Shown: positions 38,414 to 49,006 of the stretch, piece after piece
Position numbering within the stretch: the first letter of the stretch is position 1
Layout: every line of letters begins with the position of its first letter
NCBI GenBank assembly: GCA_022225965.2
Contig: JAKJXP020000029.1
Location: 248,001 to 312,000 of the forward strand
Direction of reading: 5' to 3'
Source: Diatrype stigma
Taxonomy: Eukaryota > Ascomycota > Sordariomycetes > Xylariales > Diatrypaceae
Length of the DNA: 64,000 nucleotides
The notes under the pieces: generated by a model
Databases searched by the model: none
The model's input: the letters and a program-made list of their open reading frames with translations, nothing else
What the model was told of the DNA's origin: nothing
Position numbers and translations under genes: made by a program

Positions 38414-39665
38414 CTTTGTCGGTGCTATCTAACCCTGAAGGCTGGAGGCTGAAGGCTGAAGGGATTTTCAATGCCTCCCCGCAAATCGCAAATCGCAAAT
38501 CGCAAATGATGAGATGATAGATCTCTGGCACTGGCACGGGCACCTTATCGTATCACACCTCAATGTGGGGTAATAAGGGTCGGGAGGCGGGAGGCGAGAG
38601 GCGAGAAAATCAAGTGGCTCGAATCAAGGTGTCGTCAGCACCCAGAGTAACCTCCAACGTGGAGATGCAAATGGGCTACGAGAAGAAAATGGACTCCGGT
38701 GATTTGTCATGATAATCCAGTGCGACGCGTCTAACAGAAGGACTCGTAGCACCGCAATCCCCCCGCAATTGCGATGGAATTGGGCTCGTGAGAAAGGCCA
38801 AAAAGACAGAAGTACGGCGGCGGTGAGTCGTCGTGGTGGTGGTTTTTTTGGCGTCTCGATAGACTTAGTCAGCAATTGGAGAGGATACTATAGGAGGTAC
38901 TATAGATATCTCCAAAGGCGCATAGAAATGCTACTCGGGATGAGGTCGCTCTCCCTATTTCTCCCTCAAGAGCAGCCTCACTCTCGCGGGGGCCGATCTC
39001 AAAATCACTGTTGTAATTTTGAGAGAATGGTTGGGGGAGTAAGAGAACCGGTTGAATTGCTGGCCGGGTGTCTCAAAACGGGCCTTTATTAATGGGCGAC
39101 GGCAGACAGGTAAGGCAGACAGAAAGACAGTATGATACAAGTAGATAATAAGTTCCAATGGGAATGTAGCTCAAGCTCTTTTGGATGCCGAGCCAGAAGG
39201 CGAATCCTATGCGGTAGGACAGAACGCAAGGCAGATCTTGGGGGCGACACACCGCGAAGAAATAAATATATACCGGTCCAGTCCCGGCTGGACATTCTAT
39301 GCACGGGAAAAATAGGGGTGCGAACTCACACAGATAAGCAGAGAAAATCTAAAATCTAAACAGCGACCAGGTACGAAAAAAATAAAAAAATAAAAAAAAT
39401 TCTTCGTCCCCCAGCCTATGTCGGAGGATTTCCCGGCCATAGGCTGTGCTTGGGCAGCAACGCTCCCAGGACTCCCCGGCTACTACGCATTGTGGTATAG
39501 CAGATTGGCCCAGAGAAATTGCGACAGGTATTATCCCAAGCAGACGGCATGAGGCATAAAGAAAATAAGACGGTGAATGACGGGCTCTCTTTCTTCAGCA
39601 GACGACAAAGACGAGAAGGAGCTGACACGGTGAAAGGATGGCAGTATGGATGTACTTCCAAGGTC
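38414..39665. other. Intergenic
   Basis: Contains the promoter of the acidic protein with an 8-bp CAAATCGC direct repeat near 38480-38505 and an A/T tract near 39375-39400. No gene is supported. Confidence 0.5.
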
Positions 39666-40923
39666 TCAAGGTTCCGAGTGAGTTGTCACTTTCACGCCGT
39701 GTGTGTCTGCATTCCGCCTACCTAGGTATGGAGGTAGCTGTCCTGCTACCACGTTAATCATCCTGGAAGCCGCCGGCTGCGCATGGGATTCGTGGAGAGG
39801 CTCGCGGGCGGCGGGCGGGCAGGCAAACAGGCAGACAGGCAGGCCGACTGGGCGGGATGCGGTTAGGTTACCTACTTCCACTAATAGCCACCTAGCAATA
39901 ACACCAATAGCACCAAGAAGCGCCAATAGCACCGTCAGCGCCAATAGCACAGGCGTAGCGGCCAGGACTGCAGTGGACTGCATGGGAGTGGCAGAAGCGG
40001 GAGGGGCTGGAGGGCCAGGAGGGGTGAGGGAGGAGCTGGGAGGGTCAAGAACTGGACGGGCGTGGAGTCGGGTTGACAGCATTTGGGGCCACTTGCGCCC
40101 AATGATCGAGAAACAATGGGGATTATCGGCTGCAGGACGGCGAGAAAGGGGAAAGGCAGAAAAGCGTAGTGGAGTGGGAGGAAATACAGCGCTTGGCTCG
40201 CTCTGGAGGCTGTTTCTGTAGCTTCCAAGGTTGCTGTAGGATCCGGCCGATAGGTAGGGCGGCTTCTTCACGGGTTCTGCATGAGAGGAATAGTGCCGAC
40301 GGTTAGTTATGCGTGTCTTGTGTTTGTCCGTTTGTCCACTGTATGTATACCTACCTAGGTAGGCATGTATGTATGTATGTACGTATATATGTAGGCATGT
40401 AAGTATGCTTGCATATGTGCCTGGTGCGTCGGTTCTTTTCTTTTTCTTCATTTCTGCTTCGTTGAACAAACCCAAGTGATATCATGTGTTGCCTCGATTT
40501 CTCCCTTATCTTCTTGTCGCCACCGAGGTTTGGATACCAAGCAGATCATTGATGCTGCAACGCTTATGTACTCTGAGACCTCTTCAAGTTCCTCATCTTA
40601 CATACATACCTGTAGGTAGTCCATACCTACATACCTGACCCGGTCGGGTGGGCTGGTGGGGTCCGGAGTGCTGCTGGTCGGCTTGCTCTGTGCTTTCTCC
40701 CGAAGACAGGCTGCAAGCACATGTCTTTTTTGGTTACAATCTTTTGCAGCCTGCCAGTGACCATCGTCCCAGCTATCTGAGGATATAAATGTTGGCTGAT
40801 ATATTTAGCCATTGCATAGGTGGGCAAAGCAATGGATGATGAAATAACGACGTAGGCAAAGAACTGTGGTTTAAGTGGTATGGAAGCTAAGTCACCCACG
40901 ATGACCGACAGCGCGTATTTCAT
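39666..40923 (-). CDS. Putative small membrane protein, two exons
   Basis: Exons 40923-40635 and 40276-39666 give 299 aa. The intron has GTATGT donor, CTAAC branch site and CAG acceptor, and the frames join in phase (G+AA). Exon 1 has a hydrophobic stretch (FFAYVVISSSIALPTYAMA). Exon 2 has a long one (STAVLAATPVLLALTVLLAL and following) preceded by a Pro/Ser-rich segment, fitting a single-pass or signal-anchor protein. The N-terminal half reads well (KYALSVIVGDLASIPLKPQF), but the last 70 residues are composed of simple-sequence translations and may not be coding. An alternative frame of exon 1 also splices in phase. Treat the model as tentative. Confidence 0.35.
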
Positions 40924-41644
40924 GATATGTTATCTACATCGCATGGGTACCTACCGCAAGGGCCCCTTGTTCGGTGACAACGGTAAATAGACTACGCCGT
41001 ACTGCGGGCCGAGGATGACGGTAAGCCCGCAACAGCATCCCCGACAGAGTCCGACACGGTCCGGCCTCGGTAGCCGTGGATGTGGGTGTTTCCGGGGCTA
41101 CCGGGGCTACCGGGGCTACCGGGAAGGGGGCACTGGCGACTTTTCCCCGAGCAGATCAGCTTGGAGAAAATTTATTCTAAGGTCCATGGAAGCTTGGTTA
41201 GCGTATCTGCTCTAGAGAGCTTTCTCCCATTCCGGTTTGCCATCATAACATTACGAGCTTGAGGGTCGTAGAGAATTGAATATTTGATGCGAGCGGGGCA
41301 GGGGACGGGCCCTAAGCTACATGTATGTATATATCCTGGATACCTAATCTGCCACTGTATGTACCTTAGGTGCTTACCATCAAGCCACATAGAGGGGCAG
41401 TATGCTTAATTCTAGTCGTGGCCGTGTCTGATGTCAACATATCATGTCAACATATCACATCAACATATCCAACTTCCCAGCCTGAACCAAGTTGCCATTG
41501 AAATACGAACTTCTTTCGATCTCATTTAGAGAGGAACCAAGCCAGTCAGGAATTGGCGCAAATATACAACCTTTCCACCTAAACATTCTACCACTTGTCA
41601 CAAGCCATATAGTCCCGTGCTGAGAAGCACCAGGCGTTCTCGCA
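40924..41644. other. Intergenic upstream of SPC34
   Basis: Divergent promoters of the putative membrane protein and SPC34; contains a 9-bp tandem repeat. An ACATATCA direct repeat lies near 41435-41470. Confidence 0.45.
41092..41118. repeat. 9-bp tandem repeat, three copies
   Basis: Three perfect copies of CCGGGGCTA in intergenic DNA. Confidence 0.9.
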
Positions 41645-42540
41645 ATGTCGCTTCTATCGGCACACTTCGAGCAGATCGCCATATCCTGCCAAGGCATCGA
41701 CAGCCTACCGTATGTTCGATTCCAGTTGCATTCGAAGAATTAGAACTATCCCAAGTTAAACCCCCTCAAGACCTAACGAGCTAACGACACGTCAACAGAT
41801 TCCCACCCCCAAAGATCTTCACCAATGCCCTCCTCGCCAACCACGACATCACGTCCCTGATCCGCGACACGGAAGCCCACGAGCGAGCCTTATTCTCCGT
41901 CCCACCGCCGCCACCGCCCGCCACCGCCACACCGCATCCCGTCGCGGACCCTCCGACCAAGCAACAGCAGGGGTCGTCGTCCTCAAGACGGCAAACCGTC
42001 TTTAACGTCGCCTCGGGCGAGGTCACCACAGCTGCGAGTGGTACGGGCCGCAGTACCGCTGGTGCGCCGCGGCGCCACACCGCCGTAGCCGCCGTGCTAG
42101 GCGGCGATCTGCACGAGCAGATCCGGCGAAGCGAACGACGTGGCGGCGGGAGCAAAGATGACGTGGACGTCGAGGTCCTGCTGCGGAGCGCCGAGAAGCT
42201 GTGCGGCGTCTACCCGCTGCCCGGCGCGCTGGAGCGGATCCCGGCCCAGCGGTCCAAGTACGCCCACAGCCGGAGTACGCTCGCCTACTACGAGGCCAAG
42301 GTCAGCGAGCAGGCCGAGGCCCTGGGACGCATGAACAAGGACCACTGGAGAGACGATGAGGACGAGGACGAGGAAGGCGAGGACGAAGATGAGGGGGGCG
42401 ACGTCGCGGGAGACATCATCACAGAAGAAGACCTCAGCAGGGAAGAGGAAGAGGTGCGAGAACTGGAGAAGAAGAAGAAGGAGCTGCAGGGGAGACTGCG
42501 AGCCATGGAGAAAGACCTGGGCGGATTGATGAACATGTGA
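41645..42540 (+). CDS. SPC34: DASH complex subunit Spc34
   Basis: Exons 41645-41709 and 41799-42540 (intron GTATGT...CAG, 89 nt) encode 268 aa. The joined N-terminus reads MSLLSAHFEQIAISCQGID then SLPFPPPKIFTNALL and ITSLIRDTEAHERALF, the hallmark of fungal Spc34. A Pro/Thr-rich loop follows, then a conserved middle (LRSAEKLCGVYPLPGALERI, YEAKVSEQAEALGRMN), an acidic run (about residues 200-225) and a C-terminal coiled coil (REEEEVRELEKKKKELQGRL). DASH rings couple kinetochores to spindle microtubules and are fungus-specific. The first exon is only 65 nt; reading from an internal Met would lose the conserved start. It converges on the DsbA-like gene 270 bp away. Confidence 0.93.
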
Positions 42541-42810
42541 TGTTGTGAAAGCTTCTGTTTCTAGCTGACTACTACGTATGATGATACGATATGATACCCT
42601 GAAAGCACAGCAATTATACCGCAAACAGTTAACGCCAACGCCTCCGTCACGAAAACCACCCGTCGAACCACACGATCTTCCCCCTTCCGCCTCCTCCCTG
42701 TTCTCTCCGAAAACTACTAGACTAGTTATTGCTACTAGTCAAGACCGCACTTTCGACAGTCCTCTATCCATACATCCTCCAATCCCTCCTTTAAGGGACG
42801 GCCTCCTCCC

Positions 42811-43608
42811 TCAGCAATTCTCCCCGCCGGGTGCGCATACGGGCCCCTCTGCCTCCTTGGGCTTCTCTCCCGCCTTAACCTTTGCGAACTGCTCGAGGAA
42901 GGCCTGCGGGTCCTGGGCGCCATTGATCTGGTACTTGTCATTGATAGTGAAGTTGGGGACGCCGTGGATGCCCTGGGCATAGGCCTCATCGACCTCCCTA
43001 TCGACCTCCGGCCCACCACGACTATCGTCATCGAGCCAAGCGCGCGCCTCGCCCCGGTCGAGCCCCGCGGCCTCGGCGGCCGCGAGCAGGCTCTCATGCG
43101 AGGTGATATCGCCCCCCTGCTCGAAGTACAGGCGGAACAGCGCGGCGACGACGCGGCCCTGGCCCTCGGCGCCGCCTTTTGTCCGGCCCAGCTGTACCAG
43201 CCGGTGCGAGTCGCGCGTGTTGCCCGTCCTGCTGTCGAACCGGAAAGCGATCCCCTCCTCGCGCCCCACCTGCGTCAGCCGCTGCACGATGGCCGGCCAG
43301 GCGCTCGGCCCGAACTTCTCGCTCAGCCGCTCCCGCAGCGGCACGCCTGCTTTGGGGGCCGTCGGGTCCAGGTAGAACGGGTGCCAGCTGATCGTGAAGG
43401 TGTCGTCACGTCCGCCGGGCACCGTCTTGCGGTAGAGTTCGATGGCTCGGTCTAGACGCCGCTTGCCGATGTAGCACTGGAGAGGGGTTCCGAATGGTCA
43501 GCGATGGAAAGTGAAACAACCGCAGTAGTGGTTGGTGTAAGGCATAGTATGACTACGTACCCATGGGCAAACGGTGTCCGACACAATCTTGATGTTGAAG
43601 TTCGTCAT
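42811..43608 (-). CDS. DsbA/FrnE-like thioredoxin-fold oxidoreductase
   Basis: Exons 43608-43561 and 43476-42811 give 237 aa. The start MTNFNIKIVSDTVCPW is followed by CYIGKRRLDRAIELY, so the 84-nt intron (GTACGT...CAG) falls exactly between Trp16 and Cys17 of a CPWC active-site motif. The long helical insert (EEGIAFRF, GNTRDSHRL, GRVVAALFRLYFEQGGDIT) and the cis-Pro region GIHGVPNFTIN are diagnostic of the DsbA/FrnE branch of the thioredoxin superfamily. The C-terminal tail carries two further Cys (PVCAPGGENC). With an intact CPWC pair it is probably a cytosolic dithiol oxidoreductase or isomerase; there is no signal peptide. Starting further upstream would add a non-conserved leader. Confidence 0.92.
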
Positions 43609-44543
43609 GATGATGTCGAGTCTACTGAGGTAATCCTTTGTAGTGTAGTATGAATATAGCCTTCGGTATATTGCCGTATACAGAATCCGGATCAAATTGA
43701 CACGAGTTTGTTCTTGGTGGAATTGTATATTAAGTTACATGCGCTTGTTTACGTTTACGATTGAGTGCTCACTTCCCTTTCATTATTACTTGCCCAGGTA
43801 CGGTGATTAGGTTATCTTGGATGGATGGCGTCGAAGAATGTAGAATGATGCTAATGCTTACAAATCCGTTCACACAAAGACATCCGGTTCCCGACGGTCC
43901 GGTCTTGCGCCACTCGAGGTCTCGTCCTGTTTGTCCATTTTACCCCGAGATGGATCTAAGTAATCAATAAACCCATAATAACCAGCGCCCACCGGCCCGG
44001 CGTAACTTCAGCTTACATAGCGACATGTTGCGTGTATGCCGGCGTTAAGTCAGTATGAAGCATTACATAAGACGATTGATGAAGTTGGCTTTCCGCCACC
44101 TAACCGACAACGAAACACCTCGCGGAATGCGCCAATAAATAAGTAAGTGTTCATGTTTGATAGAAGCCTCGGTACTCCCGTATCGGCTTTTACTCGTACC
44201 AAAGGAACGCTACAGGTGAATCTTGCCGTTCAGACTTGGGAATTCTACTTATCATCAATTTTGCTGATAACCTCCTTTATCCCGAACGGCTCATTCTACT
44301 CAGCCCGGAACACGATTCGACCCCCGGACCCAGGACACCAGTCTTGGAGCTCCAGCCCCTTTTTGTATACGTAGCTATAGCCTGCCCCTATACTGCAGGA
44401 CTAGGAAGGTTCGAAATAAGGATATGAAGGGTTTCCCAACTCCCCTGTTTGCGATTCTTGATTTATTCTCAAGCGAATTTGTGTTTATATAATACGGCGT
44501 ATATGACGACTCCCGAGACAGGCCACGAAGAAGCCAGTATAAT
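43609..44543. other. Intergenic
   Basis: Promoter of the DsbA-like gene and AT-balanced DNA without supported frames or repeats. Confidence 0.45.
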
Positions 44544-45047
44544 CTAGGCACCTTCCACATGGGTGTAGGTCAGATAGTAACCCAAGGGTATGATCAGAGC
44601 GTAATATGGCGCTATACATGTTGTTGAGCCAGCATAACCACATCCTATGCCTCGGAGCTTCTCCAGAACCAACACAAGCCAGTAGCGCCTAGCATAGTCC
44701 ACTGCGGCATTATCGGTCTCCCGTCTCGGTAAGCGACCATAGTTCCCGCGACATACCACGATACCACTGAACAGCAGGGCCTCCACTGGACTCGGCTCGT
44801 AGATTCAGCTGGTACCGACCGCCATTCGCAGCAGGGCGCTCGAGTACCCAGCCCCCTTCGGCCTCAGACGCCCGCCAGACAGCCGAGACAGCCAGCGGTT
44901 CTTGTCGGCGTAGTAAGTCGCCCCGGCCCGGCTGGGGAAGGGAATCCCGAGGAAAGGCAGCGCATAGGCGGTGCAGAGGCTGCCGAAGGCGATGGAGATC
45001 AGGTCGGACAGCGTGTAGGTACACGACTGTGAAGATCTTGGCTGTTG
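44544..45047 (-). pseudogene. Possible gene relic, membrane-like, one in-frame TGA
   Basis: One minus-strand frame is open for 167 codons except a single TGA at 44807-44805. The first part is hydrophobic (LSDLISIAFGSLCTAYALPF), the last part ends in another hydrophobic segment (APYYALIIPLGYYLTYTH). There is no in-frame ATG at its beginning; an ATG at 45060 lies in a different frame. This may be a decayed membrane-protein fragment or chance. Family not recognised. Confidence 0.2.
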
Positions 45048-45060
45048 TTATAAAAGACAT

Positions 45061-45951
45061 GCCAGGATGAGCACGCCGATGGAGTGTTGGTATGGGAACC
45101 GGGATGGAGATTGATGTGTGCCTGTCAGCCTGCCTTGGGGGTTTCCACTGTGGATGAATAAAGGTATGATGTGTACAGCTAGACTATGTGACAACAACCT
45201 TTCTCCCCCCTCCCCTCCCTATTATCGATGAGGTGCTTGGTGTAGATATAGACTTCTAGGGGGATATGGAGCTGGATATGTGTATTTCCGAAGTACATGT
45301 ACCATTGAATCCCGTTGAGCTGGAAGCATTGCATATCATGAGAGGATCAGTGTGTGCGTGTAGCAAGTGGGCTTGTTAGTTCCGTCAAACAGCTTTCAAC
45401 AGCCGTTGGTTTAAGCAACCCCTGAGTATCCAGGTGTTGTAGTCTCGTGTCCTAGTAGGTAGTAGTAGGTGCATAGGTACTGATATAAGTGCCCTCCCTG
45501 CATGTTTATGCTCATGTTTATGCTCATGTTTATTACATCGTTGGGCCTGATATGAGAACAATGTGTACGTAGGTACCTAGGTAGGATGTAGGTAGCATTG
45601 CACCTGCCTGCTATGTAGGTGGCCCATACAACCGGTACCTATTGTTCACTGGCAACTGTACGTAGGTAGTTAGGCAGTTAGGCAGCTACCTACACGATAA
45701 CGGGTTCAGACCCATCCTCAGTCATCTGCTACTTCCTTTTGCAATTTTGTCTATTTTTGAATTAGCATAAAACCTGCCGAAGATTTCAATTCCCACAACG
45801 TTACCTGCTTACATCTCCCCTTTCACCTCCCACCTCCCGCCACTCATGTAGCTGCCTACACGTCTTCAAGTGGCAGGTCGTCTTCCAACCTACAATTTCG
45901 ATCAAACAGTCAACAGAAGACTACGATACAGGCCACGACACAGACTGCAAC
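45061..45951. other. Intergenic upstream of the RNase-like gene
   Basis: Contains a 12-bp repeat, TACCTAGGTA-type sites near 45575-45595 and a CT-rich leader just before 45952. No gene seen. Confidence 0.5.
45501..45534. repeat. 12-bp tandem repeat, nearly three copies
   Basis: Two full copies and a partial third copy of CATGTTTATGCT in intergenic DNA. Confidence 0.85.
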
Positions 45952-46908
45952 ATGAAGCTGCCTACTATTCTTCTGGCAGTCTTTACCTGCGCCTGGGCTT
46001 TGTCAGGTCCCCACTCACATGGCGCAGTCGTTGAAAAGAACGACGACACCCCCAAGCTTCATAGACATTTGAGATCGGCTCAAGATGTACAATTGAAAGG
46101 AGAGGATGTCAAGAAGGGTGTCCAGGGGCTGAAGGACAAGAAGGATGTACTGGCTGCCGACGTTTCAATTGCAAAGCCCATTGTGGGTGACGAGAAGGGA
46201 CTGGACACTGCACTTTCAACATCTGACGCTACCGACCTGCCAACCCTCACCAGTCGAACTGATGTTGCGAATATCCCCGAGGCCGGCTTATTCGCTGAGT
46301 CTATCAAGCAGCTTCTGTACGACACGCTGGATGAATACAACGAGGCCCATCCCCTGAACCGTATCCCCGACTGGTTGTTCTGCTACGATCCCAATGCAAT
46401 TGCAATGACAGGCACACGCCATGACCGAGAGCACATCTGGGAAACCCTCGTAGAAGCCAACCGGTTGCGACAAACTCCGTACCTAGATCGACCTCGCTTC
46501 CAAGGAACCCACTATCCACACGTTGCCACCTTCACGGATCTCAACTCACAGAGTGAGTCACGCTTACGACGTATCGACGTGGGACACCACACCGGAAATA
46601 TAAACTTGTACCCAATCGTCATGGGCGGTGTCGTATTTCGGGATGGATACTTCCCTTTCACGGATCGGATCTTGTTCGACGATGATGGCGTTTTCCTGGG
46701 CGCCATGACATTCCGCGGAAGCCATTGGTATTGGTGTATACCTTGCAGATACCGAGACAACGTGGACCCAGGACATCCGGATCGAGGGGCTTCAGCCAGC
46801 GGCGTGCCAGGTGCAGACGAATCTATGATGCGGTTTGAGTTCCCAGCTCGTCCGTGGCTCGCTGCTGGAAACGAAATTGGAGGAGGCTCGCATGCGCCGC
46901 CGCCCTAA
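45952..46908 (+). CDS. Secreted RNase N1/T1-like protein lacking catalytic residues
   Basis: Single exon, 318 aa. The signal peptide (MKLPTILLAVFTCAWALS) is followed by a charged, probably flexible region of about 100 residues, in which RHLR (38-41) precedes an EDV-containing stretch. From about residue 140 the sequence follows the guanyl-specific RNase T1 plan: Cys144, YPH with His190, LYPI at 219-222, TDRILF with Arg239, then GAMTFRGSHW and Cys262/Cys265. Aligned by eye to RNase T1, His40 and Arg77 are kept (190, 239), but Glu58 becomes Leu219 and His92 becomes Phe254. Activity as a ribonuclease is therefore unlikely. Non-catalytic T1-like secreted proteins are known as effector candidates in powdery mildews. 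A GTGAGT at 46553 is not a splice site because no acceptor follows in range. Confidence 0.7.
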   Translation: MKLPTILLAVFTCAWALSGPHSHGAVVEKNDDTPKLHRHLRSAQDVQLKGEDVKKGVQGLKDKKDVLAADVSIAKPIVGDEKGLDTALSTSDATDLPTLTSRTDVANIPEAGLFAESIKQLLYDTLDEYNEAHPLNRIPDWLFCYDPNAIAMTGTRHDREHIWETLVEANRLRQTPYLDRPRFQGTHYPHVATFTDLNSQSESRLRRIDVGHHTGNINLYPIVMGGVVFRDGYFPFTDRILFDDDGVFLGAMTFRGSHWYWCIPCRYRDNVDPGHPDRGASASGVPGADESMMRFEFPARPWLAAGNEIGGGSHAPPP

Positions 46909-47521
46909 GAGCCAAAGGATGACGGAGTCACAGAGTCAGGTTGGAGGGGGATTGAAGTGCAATTACCATTACAACGAGGGTCGCTGCGGCATAAGGAAGG
47001 GGAGGACATCAGGTTGCTGGCACTTCTTGCTATCAGGAATGTTCTATCTAAGAACTTCAGAGCATAAGACCGTGTACTTTTGCAACCCTTGAAGAAGCAC
47101 CTGCGACAGGTTTACAACACCTACACTTGGCAGACCTACATAGGTCTTATAAGCGTCGGGTGTATCAATCATGGAGCTTACCTCCCTATCTAGCTACCTA
47201 TTATATGTGCCTGCACATACCCTTGCCGATCGACGTGATGCAACTATGAAAACATATATGACGTAACGTCATTCCATATTGGGAAGGTTTGCCTACACAG
47301 ATCGTATGACTCTAGTCTCTACGAAGGATTTCTATACTAGAACATCGTTGGTATAGGCTACTCTGCCCCATATCCTCCACGATGCACCTACCATTGGAAC
47401 CTATTCAATATTTACATACCAGATACCTACTGCACTTACCTAGCATAGAAGACACTGCCATAACTTCACAACACCTTTCAACACGAATATCCAACGCTAG
47501 CAAACCAGTCGAATCGCTGCA
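46909..47521. other. Intergenic
   Basis: Three-prime flank of the RNase-like gene and promoter of the following small gene. No element recognised. Confidence 0.5.
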
Positions 47522-47955
47522 ATGGCAGACCAAAGCTCGGAGACTTCCAAAGCAACATCCGGCCAGGAGGGCAACATCGCATCCGCCGAAAGTTCAGCGC
47601 CTCGGATAGCAGCCCGCGATATGCAACACGGAGCAGAAGAGGAAGAGGGCGCTGCGCAGAAGGGTGGTGACACGAAACCCCGCAATCCAGGTCCGGACGA
47701 TGCCGCCGCCCAGCCGCAGCCCCCGCCCCGTAGGGTCTTGCCCACACACTACAAGGGCATGCCGAAGAACTGGGAGAAGAATCGACAGAAGCAACAGGAT
47801 CAGAGTCAACAACAACGTAGGTGTCCCATCAAGCCCCCATCCAATCATCCTGCCCTGCCCTGCCTAGGTGACTAGTGAAAGCAATATGTAACCTCAGGGT
47901 GTGTTTACGGTCCTCACTGATGACAATTATAGCCCCTCCTTCCGGAGATGCTTGA
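47522..47955 (+). CDS. Small Gln/Pro-rich hypothetical protein, 105 aa
   Basis: Exons 47522-47816 and 47933-47955 (intron GTAGGT...TAG, 116 nt); joined in phase (C+CC) the protein ends QQQPPPSGDA. It is hydrophilic: Ser/Ala/Glu-rich N-terminus, a Pro/Gln stretch, then a basic conserved-looking motif (LPTHYKGMPKNWEKNRQKQQ) that may form a helix. No signal peptide or membrane helix. Without splicing the frame runs on for about 20 low-complexity residues. Likely a real small protein; function unknown. Confidence 0.6.
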
Positions 47956-49006
47956 AGAGCATACATATGGCCTTGGCGCGGGAATGCGTCTGTGGCGAAA
48001 TTGAGAACAGGCCCAGTGGTGTTCATAGCAAGTGACGAATGGACGGACGGACGGACGGATGAACGGATGAATGTATGATGATGCGAATGGCCAGGACTAT
48101 CAGCGAAGATACCTAGTTAGTTTGATTTCGGGCGGTCGTGGAGAGGCTGTTGCCGAAGTTGGAGACACGACTGCACCTAGACTTGGGGCCATATGTCTTT
48201 ATACCTAGGTACCCGCATGAAATATAGCCTCACAGCAGTGATACTTGCGAATCATCGACGGCGATACATAGACTGATGCCATGGATGTGGGGGCCGAGTC
48301 ACTCCAGCGTCCATACTATCAATCACAATGACCTCCTGAGAAACCTAACCAGTGACAAGATACCGTCGAAATATATCTCGTTGATGCGCTCGGACACCCG
48401 CAAAGATCGGAATCGAGCAGCGATATCAGAAGTGTATCGTACCTAGACGTGAGGGTTGCTCGCTGGTCAGCAAGTCAGCCAAGACTTGTCGTTGAAATAA
48501 GAACCAACCCAGATTTAGACCCAGTGGATTCAGTAGGCCGTTGGAAATGTTCGGATCCGGTGGGGTTCCTACAGTTACGCACGAACATTATGCACGTCTC
48601 TTTCGAACCCTATCCCATGTATTTCATCATGATCCATCGGGATTGGGGCAGACCAATCAACATCGAGGACCTAAGTTGTAATCGCGAAGTATTTACTTGG
48701 CGAATGCGTCTTCTGAAGATAGGGGGAAGGGGGCCGTCAGGGGTACGAGGACCTAAAATAGACAATCATAAATGACCTGGGGATTTTGACAGACTCTTGA
48801 TGGAAGATAATGGATAAATTATCTATATCTGAAAGTGACAATGAACTCGCCTTAAATCAAGCTATATATAGGTCGAGTTATCGATGACTGAGCTTTACCC
48901 AACACAAGACATTATACACATATATACTACCACGTCCATGCGTAGTTACCTACTTAGCCCAATCACCATCCATGATTTTTGCTACCCGCCAAGATATCCA
49001 GCCTCA
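47956..49006. other. Intergenic
   Basis: Contains a GGAC tetranucleotide tract at about 48037-48058. A 108-codon plus-strand frame at 48449-48775 lacks supporting features. Nothing else is recognised. Confidence 0.45.

Noticed and set aside
46553..46560. GTGAGT donor inside the RNase-like gene
   Set aside because: No AG acceptor follows within normal intron length and the frame is continuous across it through conserved-like sequence.
48449..48775. 108-codon plus-strand frame
   Set aside because: No domain, no signal peptide and no linked exon; length is within chance for this composition.
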